DNA from: Halovulum dunhuangense
Lineage (GTDB): Bacteria; Pseudomonadota; Alphaproteobacteria; Rhodobacterales; Rhodobacteraceae
DNA: 64,000 nt
Assembly (NCBI RefSeq): GCF_013093415.1
Contig: NZ_JABFBC010000001.1
Span: 1,860,001-1,924,000, forward strand
Reading direction: 5' to 3'
Made by a program: the position numbers and the translations under genes
Notes under the pieces: model-generated
What the model saw: the letters and a program-made list of their open reading frames with translations, nothing else
The model's database searches: none
What the model was told of the DNA's origin: nothing
Shown here: positions 46,634 through 56,347 of the stretch, in pieces
Layout: each line of letters starts with the position of its first letter
Position numbering within the stretch: position 1 is the stretch's first letter

Positions 46634-47236
46634 ATGGCGACTGCGATGACCGACAAGGTGCTGGCGGACCTGGGCCCCGATCAGGGCACGGCGCTGTGGA
46701 TCAAGCGGGTGGCGCTGGTGGTGCTGGGCGTGGCGCTGCTGGCCGCGACGGCAAAGATCAAGGTGATGATCCCGCCCTCGCCGGTGCCGATCACGATGAC
46801 GACCTTCGCGGTGCTGACCATCGGGGCGGCCTATGGCGCGCGGCTCGGGTTCGCCACTGTGTTCGGCTACCTGGCGCTGGGCGCCATGGGCTACGACGTC
46901 TTCGCCTCGTCCTCGGCGACGGCGAACGGCATCGCCTACATGGGTGGCAGCACCGGCGGCTACCTGCTGGGCTACCTGCTGGCGACCGCCGCGATCGGTG
47001 CGCTGGCGCGGCGCGGCTGGGACCGGAGCGTTGGCGGCATGGCGCTGGCGATGCTGGTCGGCACCGCGCTGATCTATGTGCCGGGCGTCGCCTGGCTGGG
47101 CATGCTCTATGGCTGGGACCAGCCGATCCTGGCCTGGGGCCTGACGCCGTTCCTGATCGGGGATGCGATGAAGCTGGCGCTGGCCGCGCTGATCCTGCCG
47201 CTGGTCTGGAAGCTGGTGGGCGACGCGCGGACCTGA
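46634..47236 (+). CDS. bioY: Biotin transporter BioY
   Basis: 200 residues with six membrane helices. KIKVMIPPSPVPITMTTFAVLTIGAAYG is the conserved first-helix region (short landmark PPSPVPITMTTF). YLALGAMGYDVFASSS, GGSTGGYLLGYLLATA and TPFLIGDAMKLALAALI follow. BioY is the biotin-binding S component of an ECF transporter and can also work alone. No bioMN or biotin synthesis genes adjoin it. The start at 46634 follows GAGGA, and the upstream ATG at 46595 lacks a ribosome site. A strong terminator hairpin follows. Confidence 0.93.
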   Translation: MATAMTDKVLADLGPDQGTALWIKRVALVVLGVALLAATAKIKVMIPPSPVPITMTTFAVLTIGAAYGARLGFATVFGYLALGAMGYDVFASSSATANGIAYMGGSTGGYLLGYLLATAAIGALARRGWDRSVGGMALAMLVGTALIYVPGVAWLGMLYGWDQPILAWGLTPFLIGDAMKLALAALILPLVWKLVGDART

Positions 47237-47262
47237 GCCCCGCCTCTGGCAAGAGAGATCGG

Positions 47263-47292
47263 ACGGGCGCCCCTGCGGCGCCCGTTTCCGTT
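47263..47292 (+). terminator. Terminator hairpin after bioY
   Basis: ACGGGCGCC (47263-47271) and GGCGCCCGT (47277-47285) are perfect 9-bp arms with a 5-base loop, followed by the T-rich TTCCGTTTCTT. It also separates bioY from the convergent binding-protein gene. Confidence 0.75.
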
Positions 47293-47295
47293 TCT

Positions 47296-48942
47296 TCAGG
47301 GCACCAGCCCCCACTGGTCGTGGTGGTGTTCGTCCATCGGGTGCCGGCGCACGCCGGTCACGCGCTCTGTGTGGTGCCAGGCCAGCTGACGCCAGTAGGG
47401 CTGGATGATCGTCCCGTCGGCAACGAGGATCCCCTCCAGTTCGGCCATGACCGCGCGGCGGGCATCGGGATCGACCAGGCCCAGCGCCAGCCGCAGCAGC
47501 TGGTCGAAATGCGGATCGGCAAAGCCGGTCTCGTTCCACATGCCGGTGCTGGCATAGCCAAGCGCAAGCGTCTGCACGCCGAGGGGGCGCATGTTCCAGC
47601 CGGTGCAGGAAAACCCGTGGCTCTGCCAGCTGCTCCAGAAATCGTCGCCATGCAGGATGGTGCGCCGCACCTGGATGCCCGCGTCGCGCAGTTGGGCTGC
47701 GATGGCATCTGCACTCGCCCGGTTCCAGTCGTCGTCGATCGAGACCAGCTCGTGTTCGTACTCCTCCAGCCCCGCCTCGCGGATCAGGGCAAGCGCCGCG
47801 TCGGGATCGGGCTCGGGGCGACCGATATCCGCATAATCGGGGTTCATCGGCGCGACGTGGTGGTTCTCGCCCACCGCGCCCAGGTCGGCATAGCCCAGTT
47901 CCAGGATGACGGCGTTGTCCACCGCCAGTTGCAGCGCCCGGCGCACCCGGGCATCGGCATAGACCGGCGCGGTGCGGCGGTTGGTGCGACACACCAGCGT
48001 CGCACCCGACAGCACGTCCTGCCGGATCAGTCCCAGGTCGTCGAACATCTGGACGAAGGCACCGGTGCTGTCATGGATCATGTCGATGCGCGCCTCGACG
48101 ACGGCGCGGGCGAAATCGGACGGGTCGGTGCCCAGATCGACATACTCGATCCGCTCCACCGCCACCTCGCCGCCCCACCAGCCGTCGCGGCGGACCAGCA
48201 CGGCCCCCTCGCCGGGCAGGATCGCGTCGAGCGTGTAGGGGCCGGTGCCGACCGGGTTCAGCGCGATGTTGGCGCCCTGGGCGTCGAAGTCGCGATGCAC
48301 GATCAGCGCGGGGTAGTCGGCCATGCCCGGGATCAGCGTCACGTCCGGATCGACGAGCGTCAGTTCCACCGTCAGCGGATCGGGCGACGCGATGGCGCCC
48401 TCGCGCGCCTGTCCCGTCGCCGGGTCGATCAGCGAGGCCATGCGGTTCGTCATCGAATTGCCGGGAACGGTGGTGTCGCACCAGCGCCTCAGGTTGGCCA
48501 CCACATCCTCGGCGGTGAAGGGATCGCCGTTCGACCATGTCACGTCGGGCCGCAGGCGCAGGACGTAGTGCCGGGCATCGTCCGACACCTCCCAGTCGCT
48601 GAGAAGCCAGGGCTCCAGCGTGAAATCGGCGGTGTAGCGCACCAGGTTCTCAAGCAAGCCGCGGGCGATGTTGCCCTTCTCGGACCAGTCGAAAAGCCGC
48701 GGATCGTCCACCGGAAACACCCGCATCTGGCAGCGCAGGATGCCGGGGGCGGGCAGGGGCGGGGCCTCCTGCGCGCGGGCGGGGGCGGGCAGGCCAAGCG
48801 CCATGTGCGCGGCCGGTCCGCTCAGGCCAAGGGCTGTCGCAAGGGTCAGGAACTCGCGCCGGTCCATCCGCCCCGTGCGTGCCGCCCGGGCCAGGGGCGC
48901 GATGGCGGGATGCGGCGGTCTTCCGTCTTTCGTTCCGGCCAT
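47296..48942 (-). CDS. Oligopeptide-type ABC transporter substrate-binding protein (SBP_bac_5), Tat-exported
   Basis: 548 residues. The leader has the twin-arginine motif DRREFLTLATALG near residue 27 and a cleavage region PAPARAQEA. The mature protein follows the family 5 pattern: ARGLLENLVRYTADFTLEPWLLSDW, YVLRLRPDVTWSNGDPFTAEDVV, NPVGTGPYTLD, RRALQLAVDNAVI and DAALALIREAGLEE. It would capture a peptide, opine or similar ligand in the periplasm. The start at 48942 was chosen because long upstream codons show no homology; MDRREF at 48867 is another possibility. Divergent from a second binding protein at 49136 and without a permease on its strand. Confidence 0.9.
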   Translation of the reverse strand: MAGTKDGRPPHPAIAPLARAARTGRMDRREFLTLATALGLSGPAAHMALGLPAPARAQEAPPLPAPGILRCQMRVFPVDDPRLFDWSEKGNIARGLLENLVRYTADFTLEPWLLSDWEVSDDARHYVLRLRPDVTWSNGDPFTAEDVVANLRRWCDTTVPGNSMTNRMASLIDPATGQAREGAIASPDPLTVELTLVDPDVTLIPGMADYPALIVHRDFDAQGANIALNPVGTGPYTLDAILPGEGAVLVRRDGWWGGEVAVERIEYVDLGTDPSDFARAVVEARIDMIHDSTGAFVQMFDDLGLIRQDVLSGATLVCRTNRRTAPVYADARVRRALQLAVDNAVILELGYADLGAVGENHHVAPMNPDYADIGRPEPDPDAALALIREAGLEEYEHELVSIDDDWNRASADAIAAQLRDAGIQVRRTILHGDDFWSSWQSHGFSCTGWNMRPLGVQTLALGYASTGMWNETGFADPHFDQLLRLALGLVDPDARRAVMAELEGILVADGTIIQPYWRQLAWHHTERVTGVRRHPMDEHHHDQWGLVP

Positions 48943-49135
48943 CCTGCCCTGTCCCCCGTGGCTTTCTGTTAGGCCCCACCCTAGACCAGTCACGCCGCAA
49001 CCCGCAACGCGTGCGGGCGGCGTGTCGGCGGGAAACCGGGGGCAAAGCGGCAATGTTACCAAAACTTGTCTGGAATTCCCGGCCGGTATCCTTAACCTTG
49101 TCGGCGACATTTGACCGACAGGAATGGAAAGACGC

Positions 49136-50743
49136 ATGACCAGCCCCGAGACCGACCGCATCCTTGCCCGCATGATCGAGGCTGCCCGCCGCCGAAGGCT
49201 GGGCCGGCGCGGCTTCATGCAGGGCGCGCTTGCGACCGGGATGGGCGTGGGCGCGGCCACCGGGCTGTGGACCGGGCAGGTCATGGCGCAGACGCCGAAA
49301 CGCGGTGGCATCTTTCGCGTGGGCATCAACGACGGCAATACCGGCGACCAGCTCGATCCCGGCCTGATCCAGTCCATCTTCGAGATCCAGATCTCTCATT
49401 GCCACCGCAGCTGGCTGACCGAGATCACCGACACCAACCAGCTTGGCCCCGACCTTGCTACCGGCTGGTCGGCGGCCGAGGGTGCCGCCGAATGGCGGTT
49501 CGAGCTGGCGCGCGACGTGACCTTTCACAGCGGTCGGGCGCTGACGGCGGCTGACGTGGTGGCCTCGCTCAATCACCACCGGGGGGCGCAGAGCACTTCG
49601 GCGGCAGCATCGCTGCTGGCGGATGTGACGGATGTCCGGGCGGATGGCGATCACGCCGTCATCATCACGCTGGCCGCGGGCAATGCCGATCTGCCCTATC
49701 TGCTGTCGGACTACCATATCCAGATCTGCCCCGCGAACGAGGATGGCAGCATCGACTGGCAGTCGGGCGACGGGACCGGGCCCTACCGGATCGTCAGCTA
49801 CGAGCCGGGCGTCGGCGCCGAACTCGAGCGTCACGAGGGCTGGCATCGCGAGGGGGCCTGGTTCGACGGCATCCGCCTGACGGTGCTGAACGACCCCAAC
49901 GCGCGGCAGACGGCGCTGGTCACCGGCGAGGTGGACGCCATCGCCACCGTGGATCTGAAGACCGTCGGCCTGTTGCAGAACGCGCCCGGCATCCAGATCG
50001 ACGACGTGGCCTCGGGCGCGCATGTGACGATGCCGATGTTCTGCGACGTGGCGCCCTTCGACAATCTCGACGTGCGGCTGGCGATGAAATACGCCATCAA
50101 CCGCGAGGAACTGATCGAGAAGATCCTGTTCGGCTACGGCTCGCTGGGCAACGACCACCCGATCGCGCCCTCGCTGCCCTACTGGGCGGACCTGCCGCAG
50201 CGCGAATACGACCCCGAGCGGGCGCGCTTTCACATGGACCGGGCCGGGCTTGGGCCGATCACGGTCGACCTGTCCACCACCGACAGCGTGCTGGCCGGGG
50301 GCGTCGATCTCTGCGTGCTGTTCGCCGAGCAGGCCAGAGCCGCCGGCATCACGATCAACGTCGTGCGCGAGCCGGCCGACGGCTACTGGTCGAACGTGTG
50401 GCTGAAGAAGCCCTTCAGCCTGATTTCCTGGGGCGCGCGGCCGACGCCGGACGTGATGTTCTCGCTGGCCTACAAGGCCGATGCCGCCTGGAACGAGAGC
50501 CACTGGCAGAACGAGCGCTTCAACGAGTTGCTGGCGCTCGCCAAGGCCGAGCTGGACGACACGAAGCGCGCCGAGATGTATGCCGAGATGCAGCTTCTCT
50601 GCCGGGACGATGGCGGGACCATCGTGCCCTTCTTCCAGAACCGGGTGATGGCGCGGCGCGACAATGTCATGCACGGGCCGAACATCGCCTCGAACTGGGA
50701 AATGGACGGCGCGCGCGCCTATCACCGCTGGTGGTTCGCCTGA
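49136..50743 (+). CDS. Oligopeptide-type ABC transporter substrate-binding protein (SBP_bac_5), Tat-exported
   Basis: 535 residues. RRRLGRRGFMQGALATG is the twin-arginine signal (about residues 20-36), cleaved near VMAQTP. The mature part has RGGIFRVGINDGNTGDQLDPGL, NQLGPDLATGWSA, DVTFHSGRALTAADVVASLNHH, GTGPYRIVSYEPG, VRLAMKYAINREELI and PFFQNRVMARRDNV. The ATG at 49136 has GGAAAG upstream, while the ATG at 49124 directly abuts AGGA and is less likely. It converges on the DHDPS-permease operon (17 bp between stops), so it is probably the partner of that transporter. The ligand is unknown. Confidence 0.9.
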   Translation: MTSPETDRILARMIEAARRRRLGRRGFMQGALATGMGVGAATGLWTGQVMAQTPKRGGIFRVGINDGNTGDQLDPGLIQSIFEIQISHCHRSWLTEITDTNQLGPDLATGWSAAEGAAEWRFELARDVTFHSGRALTAADVVASLNHHRGAQSTSAAASLLADVTDVRADGDHAVIITLAAGNADLPYLLSDYHIQICPANEDGSIDWQSGDGTGPYRIVSYEPGVGAELERHEGWHREGAWFDGIRLTVLNDPNARQTALVTGEVDAIATVDLKTVGLLQNAPGIQIDDVASGAHVTMPMFCDVAPFDNLDVRLAMKYAINREELIEKILFGYGSLGNDHPIAPSLPYWADLPQREYDPERARFHMDRAGLGPITVDLSTTDSVLAGGVDLCVLFAEQARAAGITINVVREPADGYWSNVWLKKPFSLISWGARPTPDVMFSLAYKADAAWNESHWQNERFNELLALAKAELDDTKRAEMYAEMQLLCRDDGGTIVPFFQNRVMARRDNVMHGPNIASNWEMDGARAYHRWWFA

Positions 50744-50759
50744 TCCTGAGGGGCGCGCT

Positions 50760-51650
50760 TCACAGCGCGCCCACCCGCACCAGCGCGGTGCGGATATCGG
50801 CCAGCGCCTCGGGCCCGAGCGGGGCCTGTGGCGCTATCGGGTCGCCGCAATCGAAGCCCTGCATCGCGAGCCCGGCCTTGATCGCACCGGCCAGGTTGTA
50901 GCGGGCAAAGACCTCGTTCACGGCCCACAGATCGCGCTGCAACGCCATGGCCTCGTTCCAGTTACCGGCGCGGCACAGATCGTAGAGCCGGACGCTCTGG
51001 CGCGGCACGATGCAGGACGGCCCGGCCATCCAGCCCCTCCCGCCGATCAGCATCACGGCGGTGGTGACATGCGAGGACGCGGCGAAGACGCCCAGATCCT
51101 CGCCCACCCGGTTCATCACCGTCAGCAGCCGCCCGGTATTGGTCGAGGCATCCTTCAGGTAGCGGATGTTGGGGTGCCGGGCGAGGGCGGCAATGGCCGG
51201 CACGCTCAGGTCGGAGCGCTGGAAATTCGGGTTGGTGTAGAGGGTTACCGGCAGATCCGTCGCATCCGCGATGGCGGTGAAATAGGCGACGACGCCGGCT
51301 TCCGAAATCGGGAAATACGCCTCGAGCACGGCCAGGATCCCGTCGGCGCCGATATCACGCCAGGCTTTCGCCTGCGCGGTCGCGTGGGTCGTGGCGGTCG
51401 CGGCAACCCCCGCGATCACCGGCACGCGTCCGGCCGCCGTCTCGACCACCGTCTCGATCACCGCGCGGCGCTGGGCGAAGTCGAGATAGGCGAACTCGCC
51501 GGTCGAGCCAAGCGGCGCAAGGCCATGAACGCCCTGGGAAATCAGGTGCTCGCATAGCCGCGCCAGCGTCTTGCGGTCGATGTTGCCGCGCGCATCGATC
51601 GGTGTCGCCACATAGGGAATGACGCCGTGCAGGTCCTTGGGGTCGCTCAT
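50760..51650 (-). CDS. DHDPS/N-acetylneuraminate lyase family aldolase
   Basis: 296 residues, (beta/alpha)8 barrel forming a Schiff base. [26 protein letters not shown] (GxxGE), [12 protein letters not shown] with Tyr138, and the Schiff-base Lys166 in IRYLKDAST are present. The family cleaves or condenses 2-oxo acids. This one lies inside an ABC transporter operon rather than a lysine operon, so it more likely degrades an imported compound. Its ATG overlaps the stop of the ATPase gene (ATGA). The substrate is unknown. Confidence 0.85.
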   Translation of the reverse strand: MSDPKDLHGVIPYVATPIDARGNIDRKTLARLCEHLISQGVHGLAPLGSTGEFAYLDFAQRRAVIETVVETAAGRVPVIAGVAATATTHATAQAKAWRDIGADGILAVLEAYFPISEAGVVAYFTAIADATDLPVTLYTNPNFQRSDLSVPAIAALARHPNIRYLKDASTNTGRLLTVMNRVGEDLGVFAASSHVTTAVMLIGGRGWMAGPSCIVPRQSVRLYDLCRAGNWNEAMALQRDLWAVNEVFARYNLAGAIKAGLAMQGFDCGDPIAPQAPLGPEALADIRTALVRVGAL

Positions 51651-53314
51651 CTTTCCTCCGCCGTCGGTGGGCTGCCCAGTTCCTTGCCGATGGCATCCCG
51701 TCCACGCTCGGCCAGCAGCCGGGTCAGCCAGTCCGGGTCCATCTGCGGCACCGAAGAGAGCAGCAGATCCGTGTAAGGGTGGTGCGGCGGGCGGAACATG
51801 TCGGCTTTCGGCCCCTGTTCCACGACGCGCCCCTCCTTCATCACCACCACCTCATCGGCGATCGCGCGCACCGTGGCAAGATCATGGGTGATGAACATGT
51901 AGGACAGGCCAAGCTCGCGCTGGAGCCGGTCCAGAAGCCGCAGGATCCCCTCGGCCACGATCTGGTCGAGCGCGGATGTGACCTCGTCGCAGATGATGAA
52001 GGCCGGGTCGGCCGCAAGCGCCCGGGCGATGCCCACGCGCTGCTTCTGGCCCCCCGACAATTCGGAAGGCAGCCGGTCGCGGTACTCGGCGGGGGCAAGT
52101 TCGATCTGGTCCAGCAATTCGTCCACCCGCCGCCGGAGCGCGGCCCCGCCCAGGCCCCGGTAGAAGCGGACCGGCCTGCCCACGGTCTCGGCCACGGTCA
52201 TGCGGGGGTTCAGCGCGGTGTCCGCGGACTGCCAGATCATCTGGATCCGGCGCAGCAGGTCGCGCGGCCGCTTGCGGAAATCGGTCGGCAGGGGCGTGCC
52301 GTCGAACAGGATCTCGCCCGCATCGGGTGGCAGCAGCCCCGTGATGCAGCGCGCCGCGGTCGACTTGCCCGAACCCGACTCGCCCACAACCGCCACCGTG
52401 CGGCCGCGGTGGATATCGAAGGACACGTCCTCCAGCACGCGGCTGTCGCCGTAGCTGGCCGATACGCCGCGCAGCGACAGAAGCGGCGCCTCGGCCGCGG
52501 GCGGGGCAGGGCGCGCGGGCCTGCGGAAGCTGCGCACCGCCCAGAGCGAGCGGGTATAATCCTCTTGCGGGGCATCGAGCATGACGCGGGTGTCGGCCTC
52601 CTCGACATGGTCGCCCCTGAGCAGCACCTTGATGCGGTCGGCCATCTGCGCGACCACGGCCAGGTCGTGGGTGATGTAGATGGCGGCGGTGCCGAACTGC
52701 TCGACGATGTCGCGGATCGCGGCCAGCACCTCTATCTGCGTGGTGACATCCAGCGCCGTCGTCGGCTCGTCGAAGATGATGAGGTCGGGGCGGCAGGACA
52801 TGGCCATCGCCGTCATCGCCCGTTGCAGCTGCCCGCCCGAGACCTGGTGGGGATAGCGAAAGCCGATCTCCTCCGGGTTGGGCAGGCGCAGGCGGCGGTA
52901 CAGCTCGACCGCGTCGGCCTCGCTGTCCTCGCGCGATGCCAGCCCGTGGATGCGCGGGCCTTCGGTATGCTGGTCGATCAGCCGGTGCGCGGGGTTGAAG
53001 GACGCCGCCGCCGATTGCGCGACATAGGCGATCCGGGCGCCGCGCAAGCCACGCCGCGTGGCCTCGGGCGCCTGGACCAGGTCCATCCCGTCGAACACGA
53101 CGCTGCCGCCCGAGATGCGGCAGCCGTCGCGGGTGAAGCCCATGGCGGCAAGGCCCAGGGTGGATTTGCCCGCGCCCGACTCGCCGATCAGTCCCAGCAC
53201 CTCGCCGCGGTGCAGGGTCAGATCGACGCCCTTCACGATCTCGGACCAGCCATCGGATGACTGCGCTTCGATCCGCAGGTCGTTGATCTGCAACAGGACT
53301 TCGCCAGCGCTCAT
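51647..53314 (-). CDS. Fused dual-ATPase of an oligopeptide-type ABC transporter
   Basis: 555 residues with two nucleotide-binding domains in one chain. Domain 1 (about residues 5-260) has Walker [20 protein letters not shown], signature [15 protein letters not shown] and Walker [13 protein letters not shown]. Domain 2 (about 280-530) has [31 protein letters not shown] and [12 protein letters not shown]. It corresponds to DppD plus DppF fused and powers the two permeases encoded just upstream. The stop overlaps the aldolase start, and the upstream permease ends 4 bp before the ATG. Confidence 0.93.
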   Translation of the reverse strand: MSAGEVLLQINDLRIEAQSSDGWSEIVKGVDLTLHRGEVLGLIGESGAGKSTLGLAAMGFTRDGCRISGGSVVFDGMDLVQAPEATRRGLRGARIAYVAQSAAASFNPAHRLIDQHTEGPRIHGLASREDSEADAVELYRRLRLPNPEEIGFRYPHQVSGGQLQRAMTAMAMSCRPDLIIFDEPTTALDVTTQIEVLAAIRDIVEQFGTAAIYITHDLAVVAQMADRIKVLLRGDHVEEADTRVMLDAPQEDYTRSLWAVRSFRRPARPAPPAAEAPLLSLRGVSASYGDSRVLEDVSFDIHRGRTVAVVGESGSGKSTAARCITGLLPPDAGEILFDGTPLPTDFRKRPRDLLRRIQMIWQSADTALNPRMTVAETVGRPVRFYRGLGGAALRRRVDELLDQIELAPAEYRDRLPSELSGGQKQRVGIARALAADPAFIICDEVTSALDQIVAEGILRLLDRLQRELGLSYMFITHDLATVRAIADEVVVMKEGRVVEQGPKADMFRPPHHPYTDLLLSSVPQMDPDWLTRLLAERGRDAIGKELGSPPTAEER

Positions 53315-53318
53315 GGCA

Positions 53319-54233
53319 TCATTCCTTCAGGCCCGAGGACAGGTGCAGCATCCAGTCCACCACGAAATTGACGCCCACCGTCAGCAGCGCGATCGCCGCC
53401 GCCGGGATCAGCGGCGTGACCAGCCCGAAGGAGATCATCGTTGCCGTCTCGCGCACCATCGACCCCCAGTCGGCCGTGGGCGGTTGCAGGCCGAGGCCCA
53501 GGAAGGACAGGGCGGAAATCGCGAGGAACACGAAGCAGAAACGCAGTCCGAACTCGGCCGCTAGGGGGGCTGCGATGTTGGGCAGCACCTCGCGGCGCAT
53601 GATGTGCCATGTTCCCTCGCCCCGGAGGCGCGCGGCGGTGACGTAGTCGAGCACGACGATGTTGCCCGCGACCGCCCGCGTCAGGCGGAATATCAGCGGC
53701 GCGTAGAGCAGCGCGATGATCAGCGTCAGGTTCAGGATAGAGGTGCCGGTGATCGTGAGCAGCAACAGCGCGAAGATGAGTTGCGGGATCGCCATCAGCA
53801 TGTCCGCGATCCGGCCCAGCGCCTGGTCGACCCAGCCGCCAAGCGCGGCCGCAAGCAACCCCGTGACGACGCCCGCGACAAAGGCGATGCCGGTGGTCAG
53901 AAGCGCGATGCCCACGGTGTTGCGCGCGCCGTAGACAAGGCGCGAGAACAGGTCGCGGCCGATCTGGTCGCCGCCCAGCCACATCTGGCCATCCGCGGGC
54001 TGGAAGGCGCGGCCCACGACCTCGGCCTCGCCGAAGGGGGCGATCAGCGGTGCGAAAAGCGCCGCGGTGGCATAGGTCACGATGACGATCAGGCCGAAAC
54101 AGGCGGTCAGGGGCGCATCCCCGAACAGCCGTCCGGCGCGGTCGGGCAGGGCGCGGGCAAGCGCCTCCCGCACGGCCCAGGACAGGGCGATCGCGGCACC
54201 AAGGGCGCCAAGTGCCAGCGCAAGGCCGCTCAT
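53319..54233 (-). CDS. ABC transporter permease, DppC-like
   Basis: 304 residues with about six helices. The N-terminal helix and FGLIVIVTYATAALFAPLIAPFGEAE, then MWLGGDQIGRDLFSRLVYGARNTVGIALL (the DppC hallmark), and AAEFGLRFCFVFLAISALSFLGLGLQPPTADWGSMV with the EAA-type loop. It forms the channel with the adjacent DppB-like permease. Its ATG overlaps that gene's stop (ATGA). Substrate as for the system, unknown. Confidence 0.92.
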   Translation of the reverse strand: MSGLALALGALGAAIALSWAVREALARALPDRAGRLFGDAPLTACFGLIVIVTYATAALFAPLIAPFGEAEVVGRAFQPADGQMWLGGDQIGRDLFSRLVYGARNTVGIALLTTGIAFVAGVVTGLLAAALGGWVDQALGRIADMLMAIPQLIFALLLLTITGTSILNLTLIIALLYAPLIFRLTRAVAGNIVVLDYVTAARLRGEGTWHIMRREVLPNIAAPLAAEFGLRFCFVFLAISALSFLGLGLQPPTADWGSMVRETATMISFGLVTPLIPAAAIALLTVGVNFVVDWMLHLSSGLKE

Positions 54234-55186
54234 TTCGGATGCCTCAGCCGGGGGTTGGACAGGATCGCGCCCAGATCCGCGATCAGGTTGAACAGGATGA
54301 AGGTGGCCGCGAAGATCAGGCAGCAGGCCTGCACCACCGGAATGTCGCGGCGCGACACGCTGTCCACCAGCAGCTGGCCGATGCCGGGATAGACGAACAC
54401 CACCTCGACCAGCACCACGCCGGTGATCAGATAGGCCAGGTTCAACGCCACCACGTTGATGATCGGGGCCAGCGCATTGGGCAGCGCATGGCGGGTCACG
54501 ACCCGCGCGTTCGATGCGCCCTTGAGCCGTGCCATCTCGATATAGGGCGCGGCCAGCAGGTTGATGATGGCGGCCCGCGTCATGCGCATCATGTAGCCCG
54601 TGACCACCAGCGCCATGGTCAGCGCGGGCAGGAAGGAACGGTAAAGCCGTTCGCCCAGTTCCATGTCGGCGCTCACGCTCGAGATGGCCGGGAAAAGCGG
54701 CGTCTTGACCGCAAGAAGGACGATCAGGACGTAACCGAGAAAGAACTCCGGCGAAGAGATCGAAACCAGGCCCGCCGCGTTCGAGACGCGGTCGAAAATC
54801 GTGTTGCGCAGCAAGGCGGCAAGGATCCCCAGACCCAGCGCAAGCGGCACGGCGATGGCGGCCGCCAGCGCGGCAAGAAACAGCGTGTTGGCGAAACGGG
54901 GCAGGATCTGGTCCGCGACAGAACGGCCATTCGCAAGCGAGACGCCGAAATCCCCGCGCAGGACGCCACCCAGCCAGCCAATGTACCGCTCATGCGGGGG
55001 CAGGTCCAGGCCGAGTTGCCGGCGCAGCTGCGCGACGTTTTCCTCGGTCGCGCCCTGGCCAAGCACCTGCTGCGCCAGATCGCCGGGCAGGAGTTCCACC
55101 GCGCCGAATATCATGAGCGAGACGACGAACAGCGTCCCGAGCCCAAGTAGCAGTCGTTTCGCGATCAGCGGCAGGATGCCGGACAC
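54230..55186 (-). CDS. ABC transporter permease, DppB-like
   Basis: 318 residues with six helices. LIAKRLLLGLGTLFVVSLMIF, AVELLPGDLAQQVLG, LGLDLPPHERYIGWLGGVLRGDFGVSLANG and FFLGYVLIVLLAVKTPLFPA are typical, and the EAA loop is YIEMARLKGASNARVVTRHALPNAL. The start is a GTG at 55186 with GGGAGA 7 bases upstream. First gene of the permease-permease-ATPase-aldolase operon. miaA is divergent. Confidence 0.92.
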   Translation of the reverse strand: MSGILPLIAKRLLLGLGTLFVVSLMIFGAVELLPGDLAQQVLGQGATEENVAQLRRQLGLDLPPHERYIGWLGGVLRGDFGVSLANGRSVADQILPRFANTLFLAALAAAIAVPLALGLGILAALLRNTIFDRVSNAAGLVSISSPEFFLGYVLIVLLAVKTPLFPAISSVSADMELGERLYRSFLPALTMALVVTGYMMRMTRAAIINLLAAPYIEMARLKGASNARVVTRHALPNALAPIINVVALNLAYLITGVVLVEVVFVYPGIGQLLVDSVSRRDIPVVQACCLIFAATFILFNLIADLGAILSNPRLRHPK

Positions 55187-55342
55187 GCCAGATCTCCCGT
55201 TTCTGGCCGTCTCCTGGCCTGTCCCTCACGCTCTAGGTCGCAAGAGCGCGCCCATGGGGTCAACCCCCGAGAGGGCACAGGTAGCGTGACCGGGCGCGAT
55301 TTCCGGTCATGGCCGGGTTTTTCGACATGACATCAAAAGCCG

Positions 55343-55356
55343 ATAATCAATATTAT
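55343..55356. promoter_or_regulatory. AT-rich palindrome upstream of miaA
   Basis: ATAAT-CAAT-ATTAT is a perfect 5-bp inverted repeat within an AT-rich stretch (55326-55372) that stands out in the GC-rich sequence. It lies 74 bp before the miaA start in the divergent gap with the ABC operon. It may be promoter DNA or an operator. No named regulator fits convincingly. Confidence 0.3.
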
Positions 55357-55429
55357 GTTAAATATGTGCAATGCCACCGCTGCCGGACCCCACTGGACGC
55401 CAACGCGAAAACCCAGCAAAGAAAGCCAC

Positions 55430-56347
55430 ATGCGACCCGACATGCAAAGACCGATCCTGATTGCAGGCCCGACCGCCAGCGGGAAATCCGCACTCGCGCT
55501 TGCGCTTGCCGAGCGTTGCGACGGGATCGTCGCCAATGCCGACGCGTTGCAGGTCTATGACTGCTGGCGCGTGCTCAGCGCGCGGCCGTCGGACGCCGAT
55601 CTGTCGCGCGCGCCACATGCGCTTTACGGTCATGTGCCGGCCGCCACCGTCTATTCCGTCGGCGCCTGGCTGCGGGACCTGACGCCGCTGCTCGGGTCGG
55701 ACAAGCGCTTGATCATCGTCGGTGGCACGGGGCTTTACCTGTCGGCGCTCACGCGCGGCCTGGCCCCGATACCGCCCACGCCGGACACCATCCGCGCCGA
55801 AGGTGACGCGCTGCGCATGACGCGTGGACTGGACCCGTTCCGCGCCTACCTGGAACGGCACGACCCCGAGATCTGGGCCCGGATCGACCGCGCCAACGGC
55901 ATGCGCCTCCAGCGCGCCTGGGAGGTGCACCGCGCGACCGGGCGGCCCTTGTCCGCATGGCAAAAGGATACCGGCAAGCCATTGATATCGCTGGATACGG
56001 CCCATCCCTTCGTTCTGGAAAGCCAGCCGGAATGGCTTGCGCGCCGGATCGACGCGCGTTTCGACGCGATGCTGGACCAAGGCGCGCTCGAGGAGGCGCG
56101 CGCGAACCTGCCTGGTTGGGATCCCGACAGACCCTCGGCCAAGGCCCTGGGCGGGCCCGAACTCGTGGCCCATCTTCAGGGAAAGATCAGCCTGCAAGAG
56201 GCTGTCGAAAAAGGAAAAACCGCCACGCGGCAATTTGCAAAGCGCCAGCGCACCTGGTTCCGGTCCAACATGAAGGCGTGGCGCCGTCTCGACGCCGGTC
56301 TGGCGACCGATGCCGAGACGATTTCCGAAATTCTTTCAATGGCTTGA
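55430..56347 (+). CDS. miaA: tRNA dimethylallyltransferase
   Basis: 305 residues. It adds dimethylallyl to A37 of tRNAs reading UNN codons. Walker A ILIAGPTASGKSALALALAE, IVANADALQVYDCWRVLSARPS, ALYGHVPA, VGGTGLYLSALTRGLAPIP, RLQRAWEVHRATGRPLSAWQ and KTATRQFAKRQRTWFRSN are present. The start at 55430 (MRPDMQRPIL) was chosen over 55355, whose extra 25 residues look non-conserved; MQRPIL at 55442 is a further option. The 3' end overlaps the convergent hflX by 12 bp. Confidence 0.96.
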   Translation: MRPDMQRPILIAGPTASGKSALALALAERCDGIVANADALQVYDCWRVLSARPSDADLSRAPHALYGHVPAATVYSVGAWLRDLTPLLGSDKRLIIVGGTGLYLSALTRGLAPIPPTPDTIRAEGDALRMTRGLDPFRAYLERHDPEIWARIDRANGMRLQRAWEVHRATGRPLSAWQKDTGKPLISLDTAHPFVLESQPEWLARRIDARFDAMLDQGALEEARANLPGWDPDRPSAKALGGPELVAHLQGKISLQEAVEKGKTATRQFAKRQRTWFRSNMKAWRRLDAGLATDAETISEILSMA

